A DNA stretch of 64,000 nucleotides, from NCBI GenBank assembly GCA_031310005.1, contig CM062386.1:2852001-2916000 (forward strand). The letters run 5' to 3'. This document shows, piece by piece, positions 9,913-22,254 of this stretch; the first letter of the stretch is position 1; every line of letters starts with the position of its first letter. Both the position numbers and the translations under genes were made by a program. Under the pieces are notes generated by a model. It ran no database searches. It was not told the origin of the DNA and was given only the letters and a program-made list of their open reading frames with translations. The stretch is from Dactylellina haptotyla (Eukaryota; Ascomycota; Orbiliomycetes; Orbiliales; Orbiliaceae).

Positions 9913-12523
9913 TCACACACACAACTTTGCCAGTATCGCTCGCAGCATGTAATTCTTCTCCCCCTTCGCGCGGTCTTCTATCCCCTCAAGACACTTCTCC
10001 ATCTCCCCCTGCAATTCCTCCAACACTCCCAACGTGTATTCCATGCTCTTCGACTTGCTGAAGAGCTCCACAATCAGATCCTTCTGCACTTTTGCCAAAC
10101 TTCCCTGTTGTGATCTCAATATCAACAGGCTTTTTAGCTGTGGGCTGTCCGTATTGTTCAGTGCGTGAATGAGCATAAACGAGAATTTGCCCTCGTCGAG
10201 GTCAGATAGGTCGCCTTTAGCCGCCGAATACTATTCCAAAAATATTAGTTTACCACAAATCAAAGATGATCAAGATCGGATAACTTACTGCTGCAGACTG
10301 GATATTTTGGTAATCATCGCGAATCTGGAAGAATCGGCTCATAAGATCCACGTATTCTTCGACTTCGAGGTTTCTGTGAAAACATGTTAACGTGAATGCA
10401 GGTTTAGGGGCGAGGGTTCAACTCCTACTTGTTTTGTGTAGCTTCCAATCGCATCAAACGAGATGCCAATCTGAATAGTCCGCCGGTTTCTGAATTCAAT
10501 CATCTCCAATCAGTCAATGCAAACAACAACCCAGGGAGCTTGAACAGACGTACTCCCATCAATCATCTTAATATAGTCCGCCTCCGAAGGACACTCCGTC
10601 TGGAACGTCCAATGAAGGTCCATTCCTTGTCCGACATGCAAATTGCACAGCTCATCTGCTCAGAACGTTAATGAATATCATCCTTTAAAAGATCAAGATG
10701 CTACAAACTAATATACCAGCATAAATCTGAATTGCACCCGGTGAAAGCTTTTGAACGTCCTCAACACATTTAGCAAGCAGATAGTTAGCCGCATTTATCG
10801 CCTGTGGTGTTCCAAACACCATATGCGCCGCCGGGTATCCTCGACGGAGCGGTGAAGAGTCTTCAACGTCATCTATTCTACACAGCTAATTAGTTCTGTA
10901 ACCCGGACACATTGAACAAGCAATAAAACTTACATGAGAGAAGAGGTGTGCAGTCTGTCTATTATCGATTGGATAATATCCACAGACCGCCTGGGAGCTC
11001 TGTACCAGTAATCCAAAGCTTCGATAGCCGCCTGGCGAATCTTCTTTGAAGGCATCGATGCGATATAATCAACCGGGGCCATGATCATCTATAAACCGAA
11101 AGTAATCAGCTGCTATGGACTAAGTGAGAGATAAATTCTGTAAATACATACCTTGTCCGAGAGCTTGGAAGACTTCAGAATCCATGGCTTCTTGGACTCG
11201 GATCCCACTCCATTGCAGCAACGGTTTTTGGTTTTTTTCTCTTCTTCCATTTCGTTCTTCTCATCTCGTTTCCTCTTAAGGTGACCGTTGGATAAGCTAC
11301 CATTCACATACGACTTCTCAAATAGACTGATATGTCCTGCGCCATTTTTCAAACTCTCGGACGTCGGACGCGGTAAGTCATCAGTCTTGTGCTCCGGCTG
11401 CGGAGCCAACGACTCGCCCTCTTCAAGTTGATAGCGTGAATTGACCATATGCCATACATGACAACCGGAAATATAGAGATAATAAGCGTTCATATACTTT
11501 GCCACTTCAGGCTTGGTCGCTTCATCGCCAAATTCTGTATGGCTCTGCAATTTCTTGCAGAGCTTGACAAACTTGTCTTCCATCTCCAGGATCACTTCGG
11601 TCAGGAGAGTCCTCGCATCACCGAACGTGAGATCATTCCACTCCATAAATAGAAACACGGCGGAAACCGGCAACCCTGCCTTCTGGGATAGTGCGTGCGC
11701 TTTCCACTCCTTCGAAGCGGAGACCCAGTCGTTTATCAACGCACCGATATCAACGGCAACCCTCGCAATCGGAGATAGAAGTTGAAGGTGCTTTTCGCTC
11801 AAATTGATCTCATAGCTATAGTTCACGAGGGCCATAACTAGTGGTGCAGCTGCATTGTGAAATCTTTCGTCCAGATATGCCCCCAGGCTCTTTATCGTGG
11901 TTGGATCGTCCAGCGCGCCGAAACCGGTGTCGGCCCAACTGTCAAAGGTCGCGATACAATTGCTCCCGGACTTTACGAAATTAACATTGGAACCTTCTCT
12001 CGTCATGTCGATAAATATTCTAGCCTTCATTTGGTCGATCATCAATTGGGCGTCTTTGACGTGGTCGTCAGCGGTCTTTTCTCCCTCTGCCGTACTGGCA
12101 AAAATTGCATCCCCATCCTGTAAATCTACCCAATGATACAAGAAAATACGCAGTCAGCCAAAGCTTACATCTTAGAGAAAAACAGTAGCCCAGTTGAGCT
12201 CGCTCACCATCCAGGATCAACCCCATTTGTACCAATTCTCCTGCCCTAACCTGTTTCACGGGATCGGGTCCTTCAGCCCACACGAGCGCCATGGTACCCC
12301 CCAGCGGCGTCACAGATAACCCGCGGGTTTCGAACCCTCCTCGCGAATTCCACTCTCGATATATCTCTTCACAGGCCTCTATTTCTTCTTTTGCATTCTT
12401 ATTGACCCGTGGTTCGAGAGTAGAGTAGTACCCCATGCGGACGAGTTCCGCAGTGGGGATAGCGTTGGAGTGTTGCCAGGGTGCGAAGGAAGGTATCCAA
12501 TTTTTTGGTTTATATTGTTCCAT
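9913..12523 (-). CDS. bifunctional terpene synthase (class I cyclase fused to geranyl(geranyl/farnesyl) diphosphate synthase)
   Basis: Eight exons (complement): 12523..12208, 12125..11152, 11088..10934, 10877..10717, 10655..10554, 10489..10429, 10373..10289 and 10230..9913. Together they encode 723 aa without a stop. The N-terminal cyclase domain (1 to about 340) has DDLQD at 105-109, the NSE triad NDWVSASKE at 237-245 and NSRY at 334-337. A low-complexity Lys/Glu linker follows (about 350-415). The prenyltransferase domain has APVDYIASMPSK, the first Asp-rich motif DDVED at 484-488, DGKTGGLFR, and the second Asp-rich motif DDYQN at 609-613, then DLSDLDEGKFSF. This is the two-domain order of fungal di- and sesterterpene synthases such as fusicoccadiene and ophiobolin-type enzymes. 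It should build a C20 or C25 diphosphate from IPP and DMAPP and cyclise it. All metal-binding residues are present, so it looks active. No P450 or transporter lies next to it. The product cannot be told from sequence. Confidence 0.93.
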
Positions 12524-14347
12524 AGTATAAATAACGGTGTTTGTTTCTTATTTCAGTTGGGTTGAAGAGGATATAGATATGGGAAGTAAAATCCAGCGAT
12601 TCCTTTTGATAAATAAAGAGAGAAGAAGAATGCGAAAATAAACAACGAGGGGTACAAGCCCCAAGTTATACTTTACAGCATGAGTGCAGCTTCGAGCCGC
12701 CAGATCCAAATCTGTCACTTCGATTAGGTCATTAAGCTCCTGGGTTCTAAGCAAGCTGACAGCGCGAGTGAAAAAGATTTCCCATCCCAGCTACCAGTAT
12801 GGTGAAAAAAAAAAATGAAAATCAAAAATCAAAAATATGTGAAATGATTGCGAATACTAGTTGCATTTCACCCAATGAAGCCTTTGCACTGCATGAATTT
12901 AGTGCTGTTAGAGCCAATCGCAGCGTACGGAATGATGGTTTACTCGTTGTTCAAACGAGCTCGAGCTCCGGGCTGCGGTTGGGCTATCCGATTCAGGCGC
13001 CAGCGTGGGGTCTAGCGAGGCACCGATCTATATCGGGACGATCTAAATCGATCCCGTTCCGAGCTCGAGATCGCGATCTGAGACCTTCCCATGCGGGATT
13101 TAATGGTTCGAAAAATCAGAGGCTTGTCGATCGGTGCTAGTATTGTAGGCTACGTAAGGTGGAAGCGCGAGTCAGATTTCTTTGATAAGGGTCCCATTGT
13201 TCACGGATGGTCGCACAAGTGAAACTCGAGTTTAATTAGGTAGAGTTAGAACCTATCTTCTCATTGTTCTTATCCCCTCTCGAGCTCGAGTTTTGTTTAA
13301 TACTATTTCGACTATAGTAAAATTTCGATCCTTTACGCTATATCGGACGAGTATATCGCTTCGTGAGATGTGTGTGAATCCGTAAATGAACCTGTGGACG
13401 GATTGGGGCCCTGTATCGATCCCTCATTTAATCTGGTTTTTAAAACCTGGATTACCTGTATAGTCAATGCCAACTTTCCTAGGTTTCATTTCCATCTGGT
13501 CACGTGGAGCAGTTGCTGTTTGCAGGTTCTATATTCATGCACTTCTCTTTCGAGTAGTGGGTATTTCTATTACCAGGTATTCACAGGTTTGCTGCTTAGT
13601 TTTATATCCGGCCAAGCTGGAATTATGGTTTGCATGTTCCTGAAGGTTTGTGGCAGATATAGTGGATTTAATAAACGTATAGGGAGCGGAGGGATCGCCA
13701 TGGGACTCAAAATCGAAATCTGTTATAATTTTTATGGCCGCAGCCTCGCTCAGACGGATAGCGCTCTGGCTGGATCGAGCCCGCCAAAACGGCATCGCGA
13801 TGCGCTGTGCATAGCCACGTGACAGGGCGCATTTCAAGAAAAAACAAAACCAATAATGTCTCCGAAAAACTCAAAGTTTAAGCTCGAGGGATATCCGGGG
13901 TATTTTTTTCGGCCTTCATATGACAACGTGGAGCGTGCTGGCCCGCGAGACAATTTCATAGCCTGTTCCAGCAAGTTGGAATCGATCGCGACCATAACAC
14001 CAGATTATGCTGTGGCTTTTTTCAAGAGCTCTGATTTGCCCGGGATGCTGTACAACCTGGCAAGGCTGGGAATCTTCAAGCTTCTTTTACGCGAAATTTC
14101 AGAGCCTTCGAGTTTACATGAAATTGGAGAACTACAACCCCTCCCAATATCCCCTAAATATCCTTCACGGCTCTTAAGCCTTTAAAACTGTATTTTCAAT
14201 CTTTGTGCTACCGTCTACCTTGTCACCTTTTATTGTTTCTAGTATCTATATCGTAACAGGCTCCGTATTCGATATCAATTTCGGTATTTCTCATCATCAC
14301 GGATAACTATCGTTCATCACCTGCAACTCAGGTCTTCCAGAAGCGTA
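12524..14347. promoter_or_regulatory. divergent intergenic region between terpene synthase and zinc-finger-like gene
   Basis: An 1.8-kb spacer from which both neighbours are transcribed outward. Several copies of GAGCTCGAG or CTCGAG lie at about 12957, 13060, 13218, 13280 and 13879. Small open frames (for example 12799-13140 and 13856-14185) show no family features. I see no gene that I can support. Confidence 0.4.
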
Positions 14348-17300
14348 ATGTCTGGAATACAACATGATGATATCTTATCGCTAAATCTATCGCAATCTAA
14401 AAACGCAATTGCGAACACGGATCAAAGCGCCATGGCGACAGATACGAAGAGCCAATCGGAACACGATGCTTCCATTGACCTGACCGCTACGACCGACTCA
14501 ACATACGGTCTCCCTATTTTCGAAAGGTGAATATGAGATAATGTTGTTCAAGGCGGGGGGCACATAGTCTGACTCAACATTATTTCACTTGTACAGGACC
14601 CTTAAGTATCCGCCATTTAATGACAAAGAGCGGCTTGTACGAGTATTTCGCCGCGACTCTAATTACTTAGACGACCTATGCCGCGGTAGTATTATCATTG
14701 AAGAGCAAATATCAAAAATTCGGATCGATGGCTCAACTTCACATCGGTCGATAAGTAATATACCCTCGGTGTGGCTTTTAGCATCCCAGTCTCGCAATCC
14801 TAGCGAAGCAAACACTCACAGAAGATTGCTAACTTAGTTCCTCTTGCGAGAATAGATAAGTGGGAATATCATAGAGAATCGGCGGTCTTTACTCCAATTT
14901 TCTGTTTTGAAGACAGGGGTCCCGGATCTGTCTACTCGTCTAGGATAGACAGGAATCCGACAATGTCCATATGCATACAATCAGACAATACTGGTATCAG
15001 GGATTTCCAATTTTGGGCAGAGTCTGGTACGCTATCCATACTCTATCCACAGCTCGAAACTTCAGAAAAAGCCCCAAGCTGACGCATGTACATACAAAAA
15101 GATGCCATGGACTTCCAGTGTGCTATCTCAGGCTACCGCGTTCAACATACTATGTAAGATCTTAACGCAAACTCTTCGCTCCAGATCCAGATTTTCAAGT
15201 GGCTAGTATACTAAATCGTCTAACAGCTCCGCGTTTTCGACAATTATCTACTATCGCGCGCTTGATTTTTTGGGCAATAGCCGTGAGCTGATTAAACAAC
15301 TCTCAAATCCAGAAATCCAAATCTGGGCGCGAGAAGAGCCACCAATTTCAGCGCGATTTCCTAACAACGCTTCAACACCACCTACGTCTCTTCCTAAATT
15401 TCGAGCAGGAAATGAGACAATAACGCCGGAATCGCTGGCTTCAGGCCTCTCTGGTGCTCCCGCAACTGTAGCTGTAACCGAGACACGTTTTAAAGAACCG
15501 GAGTGTCCAAAGTTATCAATATATGGATCTTATAAGGGGAAGAAACAGTTGATTGTTATCCCAAGTAATAAATGCTATTCCGCAATCATTCTGGCCACCT
15601 GCACTTCTTGAGTTCCATATTAGCTAATGTAATATTCATTTCTAGTTGATGAGATGGTCGATACCAAGTCCCACCCGTGCTGTTCCAAGACGAGACTCGC
15701 TAAAGGCGCTAGTGTGCGAGCATGTTGTTCGAGCATTGCCGTTTCCACTAGGAGGGAATTGGCCGAGGGAATGGAATTTTCCGAGTGCTCCCATAATATT
15801 TCAGAGGCACAACGAATCGGGGTGCCAATGGAAGTGAACTCGTGGCCCTCTGTCAGCAGACCAGTGAGATTCCGCAATTTGGTGATCGGATGTACAAACA
15901 CACTAGGTATTGCAATATTACCCGTCAGTGCTTTTTGACAACCCCCTAGACGATCAGATCTTCTAAATATTTCCATTTGAATATAGAAAAAGAAGATTTT
16001 ATGGATAGCTTCGAAATCCTTCATAGAAAGTATCTCCTAGATACAGAGAACTTCAATCGTCAAATTGGAAGACAAAGCACTACAAGGTCAGACCCGCCAC
16101 GTTACCAACTGTACAAGAGACATGATTTAGATACCCTAATTCCTGTTTAGTGGCTTCAATAGTATCTACAATATACCGATTAGCTCGCCAAAGGATGTAT
16201 CCATTATAGATCCGGTTTCTATAAATGATGAAGGTTAGTTCTCGATTCACTAGAAGATTGTTGTTGATAAAGTGTTCTGCGGCCAATGCCGCGAGACCAG
16301 CCCATGCTAACAATTTAATAAAATTTCGATTATAGAATGTCCCTCCTGTTCATATACTATGCATCGAACACAAAAAGATAACTCTGATGCCTCTTGTAAG
16401 TCCTGTGGGCTCAAATGGCCATATGTATGGGAACGCGCACATCCACAGGCTAGAGGTGATACTCCCAAACTTGAAGTTTCTGAGAAAGCAACAACCTTCT
16501 CCCAGCTTCCGACTTACGAAGATAATGATCCCGAGGACCACAATATGAAAAATTGTGAGAAAAAAGAAGAGGTATTATATTTGATAACAATGTACCGGAG
16601 TTCTCTAGATGCCAAGGCAAGTGACGCTAATGCTTTTAACACTGAACTGCCATATAGGTCCAAGATGATACCCGTCATGGGAACAAGGATATTCCATCTA
16701 ATCTTATCGATGTGAAATCCAAGATACAAGTCATTTATTTCGTCTTACAGCTTTTAACATGGCGGGAGGCTACACTAAGAATTGGGCGAGAATCCTCGAT
16801 CTCTAGCTCAATAATTAATTCGGAGAAGGTCGATTCATCGCCTAGCAGAGAGACCCATATAGATATCGAGGAATATTTTACTCGGCTTGAGACATTGGAA
16901 TCGAAAGAAGACAACTATAATTACCCCGTCTCTACTCAGGAAAAGATCGAATGGGTCCGTCGGAAATACCTTGAACACTATTCGAGAGATCCTGAACCAA
17001 TGGATACAGATGGTAGCACAAGCAGGACTCAGCATGAAACTAGGACCCAGGAAACTGAAAACTCGCTGAAAACGGCGTCTCAAAAACGAAATCGTCGGGG
17101 CGGCGAAGAAGAAAGCACCGGCTATGATGATGGCCAAGGTGATAGGAATTGGCCACCTCGCAAAATACGAAGAAAGCAATCCATACGATCTCTCAATGGC
17201 CGGCTTGCCTGCCCTTTTGTAAAAGCTGACCCGAACACGTACCTGAGCTGCATGTCAATCGGAAGACAAAACCTTTCTGGCGTTAAGTATGTCTTTTCAA

Positions 17301-18800
17301 TTTTACAGGACCTCAAATTCTTTAAATCTCAAGAAGCCGATATTGCAATAATACTGCCTCTAAGTTCTTATATAAAATCGATGTTAACTAAAAATGGAAC
17401 TCATCTAGAGAACACGTAAGGCGAAACCATTTCAACACTTCAAGTCCGCCTGGTCTTCTAGCAGCAAAAAACTGGAACGCAGTTTTCGATTTTTGCATCC
17501 CTAACTGGCCGCCTCGGGAATATCCTTCTCCGTGTAAGTATAGTCTAAGTCTACAAGAAGAAGAAATACAAATCAAAAAGGAAAAAGAACCCGCTAACGA
17601 AACTCCCAAGATGTTGATATGCGGGAGATCTTTTTCAATGCCGTAAATTGGAATAGCATCACAAAATCACAAGGAGAAGGTCAGGAAGAGGTTGATTGCA
17701 CTTACCACGGTTTAAAAACCACAATTGAAACCAAATCTAGCCAGCAAAAGGCTTCTAAACTGCCTGAGCCTCGCCCCGACCCTACTGATATCATTCATGC
17801 TTTCCAGCCTCAACCTCAATATGATAAATCGACTACGCCAGTTACGTGGCAGCTCCAAACAATGGCTACGGACAACACTATTCATGCACTTGGGGGCTCC
17901 GGTGATAATGATATCTCTATATCCGAGTCAATGACGCCCTTGAAACCGATCGCACACCCTCTAGGGAGCTTGGAATGTGGAATGTGCTCTTTAATCCAAG
18001 GAACATGCTTTACATGCAGCTTTAAATTTAATTCTGACCCAAACGTTGCAAAGGAGGCGGCCGATCCCTTGGGATGGGGATTCACCACTGGCATATCCCC
18101 CACGCTGAAAAGGGTAATAACAAGAATGGTATCTCCAGACTTGGACAACCTATCCGCAAATGAGATCCAAGAAGAATTAGACCTGTCGGCAGTGTTTGTC
18201 ATGGAGGATTTGGGTATCGATACCACTCTGCCACCTGAGGACAACTACTACACAGTTATGTCATCAATCGATCCAAACGGGGAGGTTTTCGACCCTAATA
18301 CAAACTTTCTAATGCCAAATCCTCAGCAAAAAACACTGTTGGCATCGAGCGTATCTATTTCGAGCGACCAAAATACCCCTTCTCTTAGTGCTAGCTTTCC
18401 ATCAATCACAACATCAGGGATACAGACTCCTAAAAGCAACGCCCCATCTCGACCTCCCGGGCCGACTGAAAACCGGAAGAAGTGCCTTCTTCTTATTTCG
18501 AGGCGGCCGGCAAATCCGAATTCTACGGAAGGACGCAGATGGAAACGATTCACATTCGATACTTTTGGGGAGTTTCGCAATACATTTGAGTCCTGGCTGA
18601 AATCTGTATTCACGGATCCAGAGTTTTGTTGGCGTAGAATGGAGTTTTATAACGATAAGGATAAGGTTAGATTATTGGATATTGACGATGTTATCGACGA
18701 TCTGGAAGGATCCTTCTGTCAATACCGGTCTAATGATGCTTCTTTATTCCTTGTGATGAAAGATGGAATTAAGAGAATGGCCTTCGACGCCTATTGTTAA
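14348..18800 (+). CDS. large fungal protein with C2C2 finger and ACPF/VKEH-type Cys-His motif, function unknown
   Basis: Twelve exons: 14348..14526, 14597..14754, 14838..15026, 15102..15153, 15227..15564, 15646..15906, 15987..16086, 16151..16233, 16336..16571, 16658..17286, 17409..17533 and 17611..18800. They join to 1179 aa, and most introns carry CTAAC or CTGAC before the acceptor. Around residues 200-215 is FQCAISGYRV, a block I associate with many ascomycete proteins of unknown role. Cys455, 458, 474 and 477 form CPSC-x15-CKSCGLKWP, like a GATA-type or zinc-ribbon finger, though GATA loops are usually 17-18 residues. From 716 comes ACPFVKADPNTYLSC followed by VKEHVRRNHF, a widespread fungal Cys-His pattern seen in putative regulators, preceded by a basic RKIRRKQS stretch. 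The C-terminal 100 residues look like a small folded domain (FTFDTFGEFRNTFESWL). A nuclear or DNA/RNA-binding role is inferred only. The exon 7 end is uncertain (16086 or 16110). Confidence 0.7.
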
Positions 18801-18915
18801 AAGAATAAGGGAACTGGCTTCCCGTTTAATTTATTATTATTCCACTTTTATACTAAATTTTTCATGCTCCCTCTTCTTTACACTGCCATTTTTGTAGTTA
18901 TCGCTACCACCGAAC

Positions 18916-18944
18916 CTTCTTCTTCTTCTTCTTCTTCCTCCTCC
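18916..18944. repeat. (CTT)n/(CCT)n microsatellite
   Basis: About seven CTT units followed by CCT units, in the 3' flank of the twelve-exon gene. Confidence 0.9.
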
Positions 18945-20473
18945 TGTTATCTCATTCTTACCATCCTCCATCTTCTGCTTCTGTTTTCTCCCCTCTCTCT
19001 TATTTCTTAGGCTGCTCCTATCGCTGTTGCCACCATTGCTGCGCTTGCAGCAGTTGTAATGTAATGTAATTGATTCTGTGATACAACTTGAACAAGTTAT
19101 ATAATGAATCACCCTTTAAATGCCATCCGGCAGGGCAATGGAGCAGAATCAATCCTCCCAAACTTCAGATATTTTGGTTACAACCGTGACTGCCCATAAT
19201 GCTATTTTTATTTGGCCGTATAATTGCCAGGTCAAGATCTTGGTAATCCACCTCTTTCCATTTAGATGTAATATCAAAAATGCAGCGGAATTTGAAGGGC
19301 CCGCGGGAACACTAGTTGTATTAGGTGCAAGAGTTGTTCAAGATCTTGCAAGAAGGTGTTGTAAGTGTTGTTCTTGCTGTTCCTATAGCTTCAAGGGTTC
19401 TGAAATTGGAGCTCATTTAATACTACGTCTTTCTGTTGGTCTTTTTCCTTTTTCCTTCGGTTTCCCTTAGGCTTCGACAATTCACATGTCCAATATCTCC
19501 ATCTAGACAAGGATTTTCAATCTCGAGAATTAAACGACCCCATTATATCTTTCCTTACGAACTTCTGAGCCAATCCATAGCCCAACTACGGCATGTTTAA
19601 GTTGAATTGGTGTTCTCCGTTACGTGTGTACTTACTCTGTACTTTCGCCGCAAGTAGCTTAACTTTTCAATACGAGCTCGTTCTCAATTTTTGAGGCCAG
19701 CACACAAGATACCTAATGCACCGAAGGTCAAGAAGCTCAAGCTGAGGCACATGAGACCATCTTTTTTCGATGAATGATGCTCCTAAGTCACGGAGTAATT
19801 AGTTCAATATCTCAGAATGGAGCTTTATTCTTGGAGCTAGCCGCTTGTAAAGTTGTTTTGAGAAATGACTGCTGCTTATGCAACCAGAATTATAATAGCA
19901 ACTGAGTGATCTAGAAGTTTGAATCGTACAGTTTCAATGTTACCTGGTTGCTTTCCCGTGTGAGCGATATATCCTCGTTGCCTGGGAGCCGTGAAGCTAA
20001 CTGTAAAGTTTTATGCAATGGTCAGCTAATATTGTATCGAGCTAACAAGTAACTTGTGATTCTAATAAAATGTTATTGACCCTTACATTATCTATGTCGC
20101 TTTCTTTGTGCGAAATATCAGTGTTCGCAAAATCAATGGAGTATGTAGCCACACTCCCAATCGCCCCCGCGACGATAGTGAAAATGACCCAGAACCCCGA
20201 TGATTCAGCGTTCTAGAACATTTCTTCCAGAGTCCTATCTCGTTATTGCTACTCTCTTTAATATATTATAGTTATGGCTTAGTGAAAGTAGTTCTCATGG
20301 TGGTTCTAGTGGTAGTTTCTGATAGTAGCTTAGTATTATGTATATTGGTTTTTGTAATTGAACTAATGGCTTGTGTTTGATAATGAATATTTTATAAATA
20401 TTTTTGGTACTACGGTATGTACGAATATCTGTTGATGATGTTACTGAACTGATGAATTGATTATCTCCTCTAA

Positions 20474-20543
20474 GTTACTGATCATGGGTTTTGTCTACAA
20501 GTAGCGTGGCCTTATAATGGTGACAACCCATGATCATCGTAAC
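20474..20543. repeat. inverted repeat (potential hairpin)
   Basis: The left arm 20474-20491 (GTTACTGATCATGGGTTT) is matched by its near-perfect reverse complement at 20525-20543 (AACCCATGATCATCGTAAC), with a loop of about 33 nt. It lies in AT-rich noncoding DNA. It could be a cruciform, a structured transcript, or the ends of a tiny decayed element. Confidence 0.7.
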
Positions 20544-21227
20544 ATATGAAGTAGTAAATATTAGGTAAAATAGGCTGGTGAAGAAACGATAACTGATATA
20601 GATAATACTTTTAGCTCTTTTAAATGTTATATATAGCGAGAAAGTCACATTGTTTGAGTGGCTGCAGTCGAGGAAACTGTCAGACCCTTTGAAGAGCCCT
20701 CAATAAGGATATCTGACCTTTGTAGATTTGATACCAGAAAAGGAGAGGATCAATAAGTATAGATTTTCCGCGTTTCTTAATATTTACCTAGTGTGCGGTA
20801 TATTTCCCAAACCAAACGCTCAGGGCGAACTAGACAAATGTTCGGCGATAGAGAAATGCTTGACCATAACCTTACTGGCATTCGCCAGAAAGTACTTGAA
20901 CCAGTTCGAAACTTGGTGTTTAATTATTGTGCTTTCGGGAGGTTACGGTGAGATGAAAATCTGGTGTGGTTGAAATATAAAGAAGAAATGGTTCTTCGTT
21001 GCTAAAACGTCTGAGGAAATTTATAGCAGACATTTTGCGCACCAGTCTTCAAGCTTGCGCCGGAATGCGAAACTGTGTTGTCCGGGAAAAACACAACACC
21101 GTCCCAAAGAGAGCGCTTTGTGAACTTCTTTCTGCATGCGAAGAGTCCCTGCAAAAAACTCATCCCGGCTCCATATATATCTCGGTCGACTGTGGATGTT
21201 AACAAACAAACGGTAGGAGCTCGTATC

Positions 21228-22182
21228 ATGCTGACCAACCGAGTATCCGAGTCGACGCCGGATCGCGATCCCGATGACATCGACTTTTTCGAGTCCTCAC
21301 TCACCACGATCTTTGGCGATGTCCGCAACCAGCACGGGGACCCCGGCCAGTCTGTGACATACACTTCGCCAAAGTACGGTGGGATCAAGCTCGGTTTGGC
21401 GGATGTCAATAAAGAGGAAACTCGGCTGTTCTCGCATCATCTGTGGAATGCCGGTGTTGAGGTGGCGGCGATGATTGAGAATGGGGAGCTACAAGTCGAG
21501 GGAGAGACGGTGCTAGAACTTGGCGCTGGTATGATAATCTTATTTCAATCAATAGCTAGGAAAAAGTGCTAATGTTTATTTGTATAGGAGCTGCGCTTCC
21601 TAGTTTAATATCTGCTCTCGCGGGAGCCAAGTCTGTCAGTAACCTCTAGTTCACATCTCACAATCGAGACGACGAACTGATACCAATTGTTCAGCCATGA
21701 TCTTGTAGGTTGTGATTACAGATTACCCAGCGCTAGAGATACTGGAGAATATCAAGGCAAACATCAATTTGAATGCCTCCCAGCTTGCGTCCTCGAGTGC
21801 ACCCGATGTCTACGGACACACTTGGGGTGTTCTCACGGAGGAAGTAGCGCAAAAATATGCACACTCTTTCACCAGAGTCATCGCTGCGGATACGCTATGG
21901 ATGACGTGGGAGCACGAGAATCTCGTCAAGAGTATGCTGCATTTTCTCGATGATAGCAACCCCGCGGCGAGAGTTGTCGTCGTGGCGGGATTGCACACTG
22001 GGCGGCAGAAAATGGCAAATTTCTGGACCGTCGCCGTGGAGAACGGACTTGAGATCGAGAATATCAAGGAGAGAGATGTTGACGGTGTCGAGAGGGAGTT
22101 CTTAGAAGACCGTGGAATAGAAGATATCACGGAGAGAAAGCGGTGGCTCACAATCGGTATTCTAAAGAAGAATGCTCCGTAG
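21228..22182 (+). CDS. EFM7: EFM7/NNT1-like protein N-terminal/lysine methyltransferase (eEF1A)
   Basis: Exons 21228..21528, 21588..21634 and 21709..22182 give 273 aa. It is a seven-beta-strand methyltransferase of the MTF16 type. The SAM-binding motif I is VLELGAGAALPSL and is split by the first intron. Motif II is VVITDYPALEILENIKANI, followed by the strand VIAADTLWMTWEHENLVKSM. Just before motif I, FSHHLWNAGVEVAAMIE is the family's substrate-side helix. In yeast this enzyme trimethylates the N-terminal Gly of eEF1A and dimethylates Lys3. The Met at 21228 gives the normal length (yeast 261 aa); an open frame continues upstream but resembles leader DNA. The 3' end faces the EFM4-like gene 72 nt away. 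Confidence 0.85.
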
Positions 22183-22254
22183 ATCAAGTATTTTACAGCG
22201 AAGCGAAGCGTATATGTACATAGAAGCCCCGTTATACCATCCATCTTCCCCATA

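Larger units (their letters stand above)
18801..21227. other. intergenic, AT-rich, with microsatellite and hairpin
   Basis: No supported gene. Contains a (CTT)n tract and an inverted repeat, both listed separately. The open frames at 19120-19470 and 20728-20973 have no recognisable features. Confidence 0.5.

Noticed and set aside
12799-13140. 113-codon + strand frame in the terpene synthase promoter
   Set aside because: Composition and lack of features suggest chance.
13856-14185. 109-codon + strand frame just upstream of the twelve-exon gene
   Set aside because: No recognisable feature and no splice path that joins it to exon 1 convincingly.
16111-16150. Alternative 40-nt intron in the twelve-exon gene
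   Set aside because: It keeps the frame, but the 64-nt intron 16087-16150 better fits the intron sizes around it; not settled.
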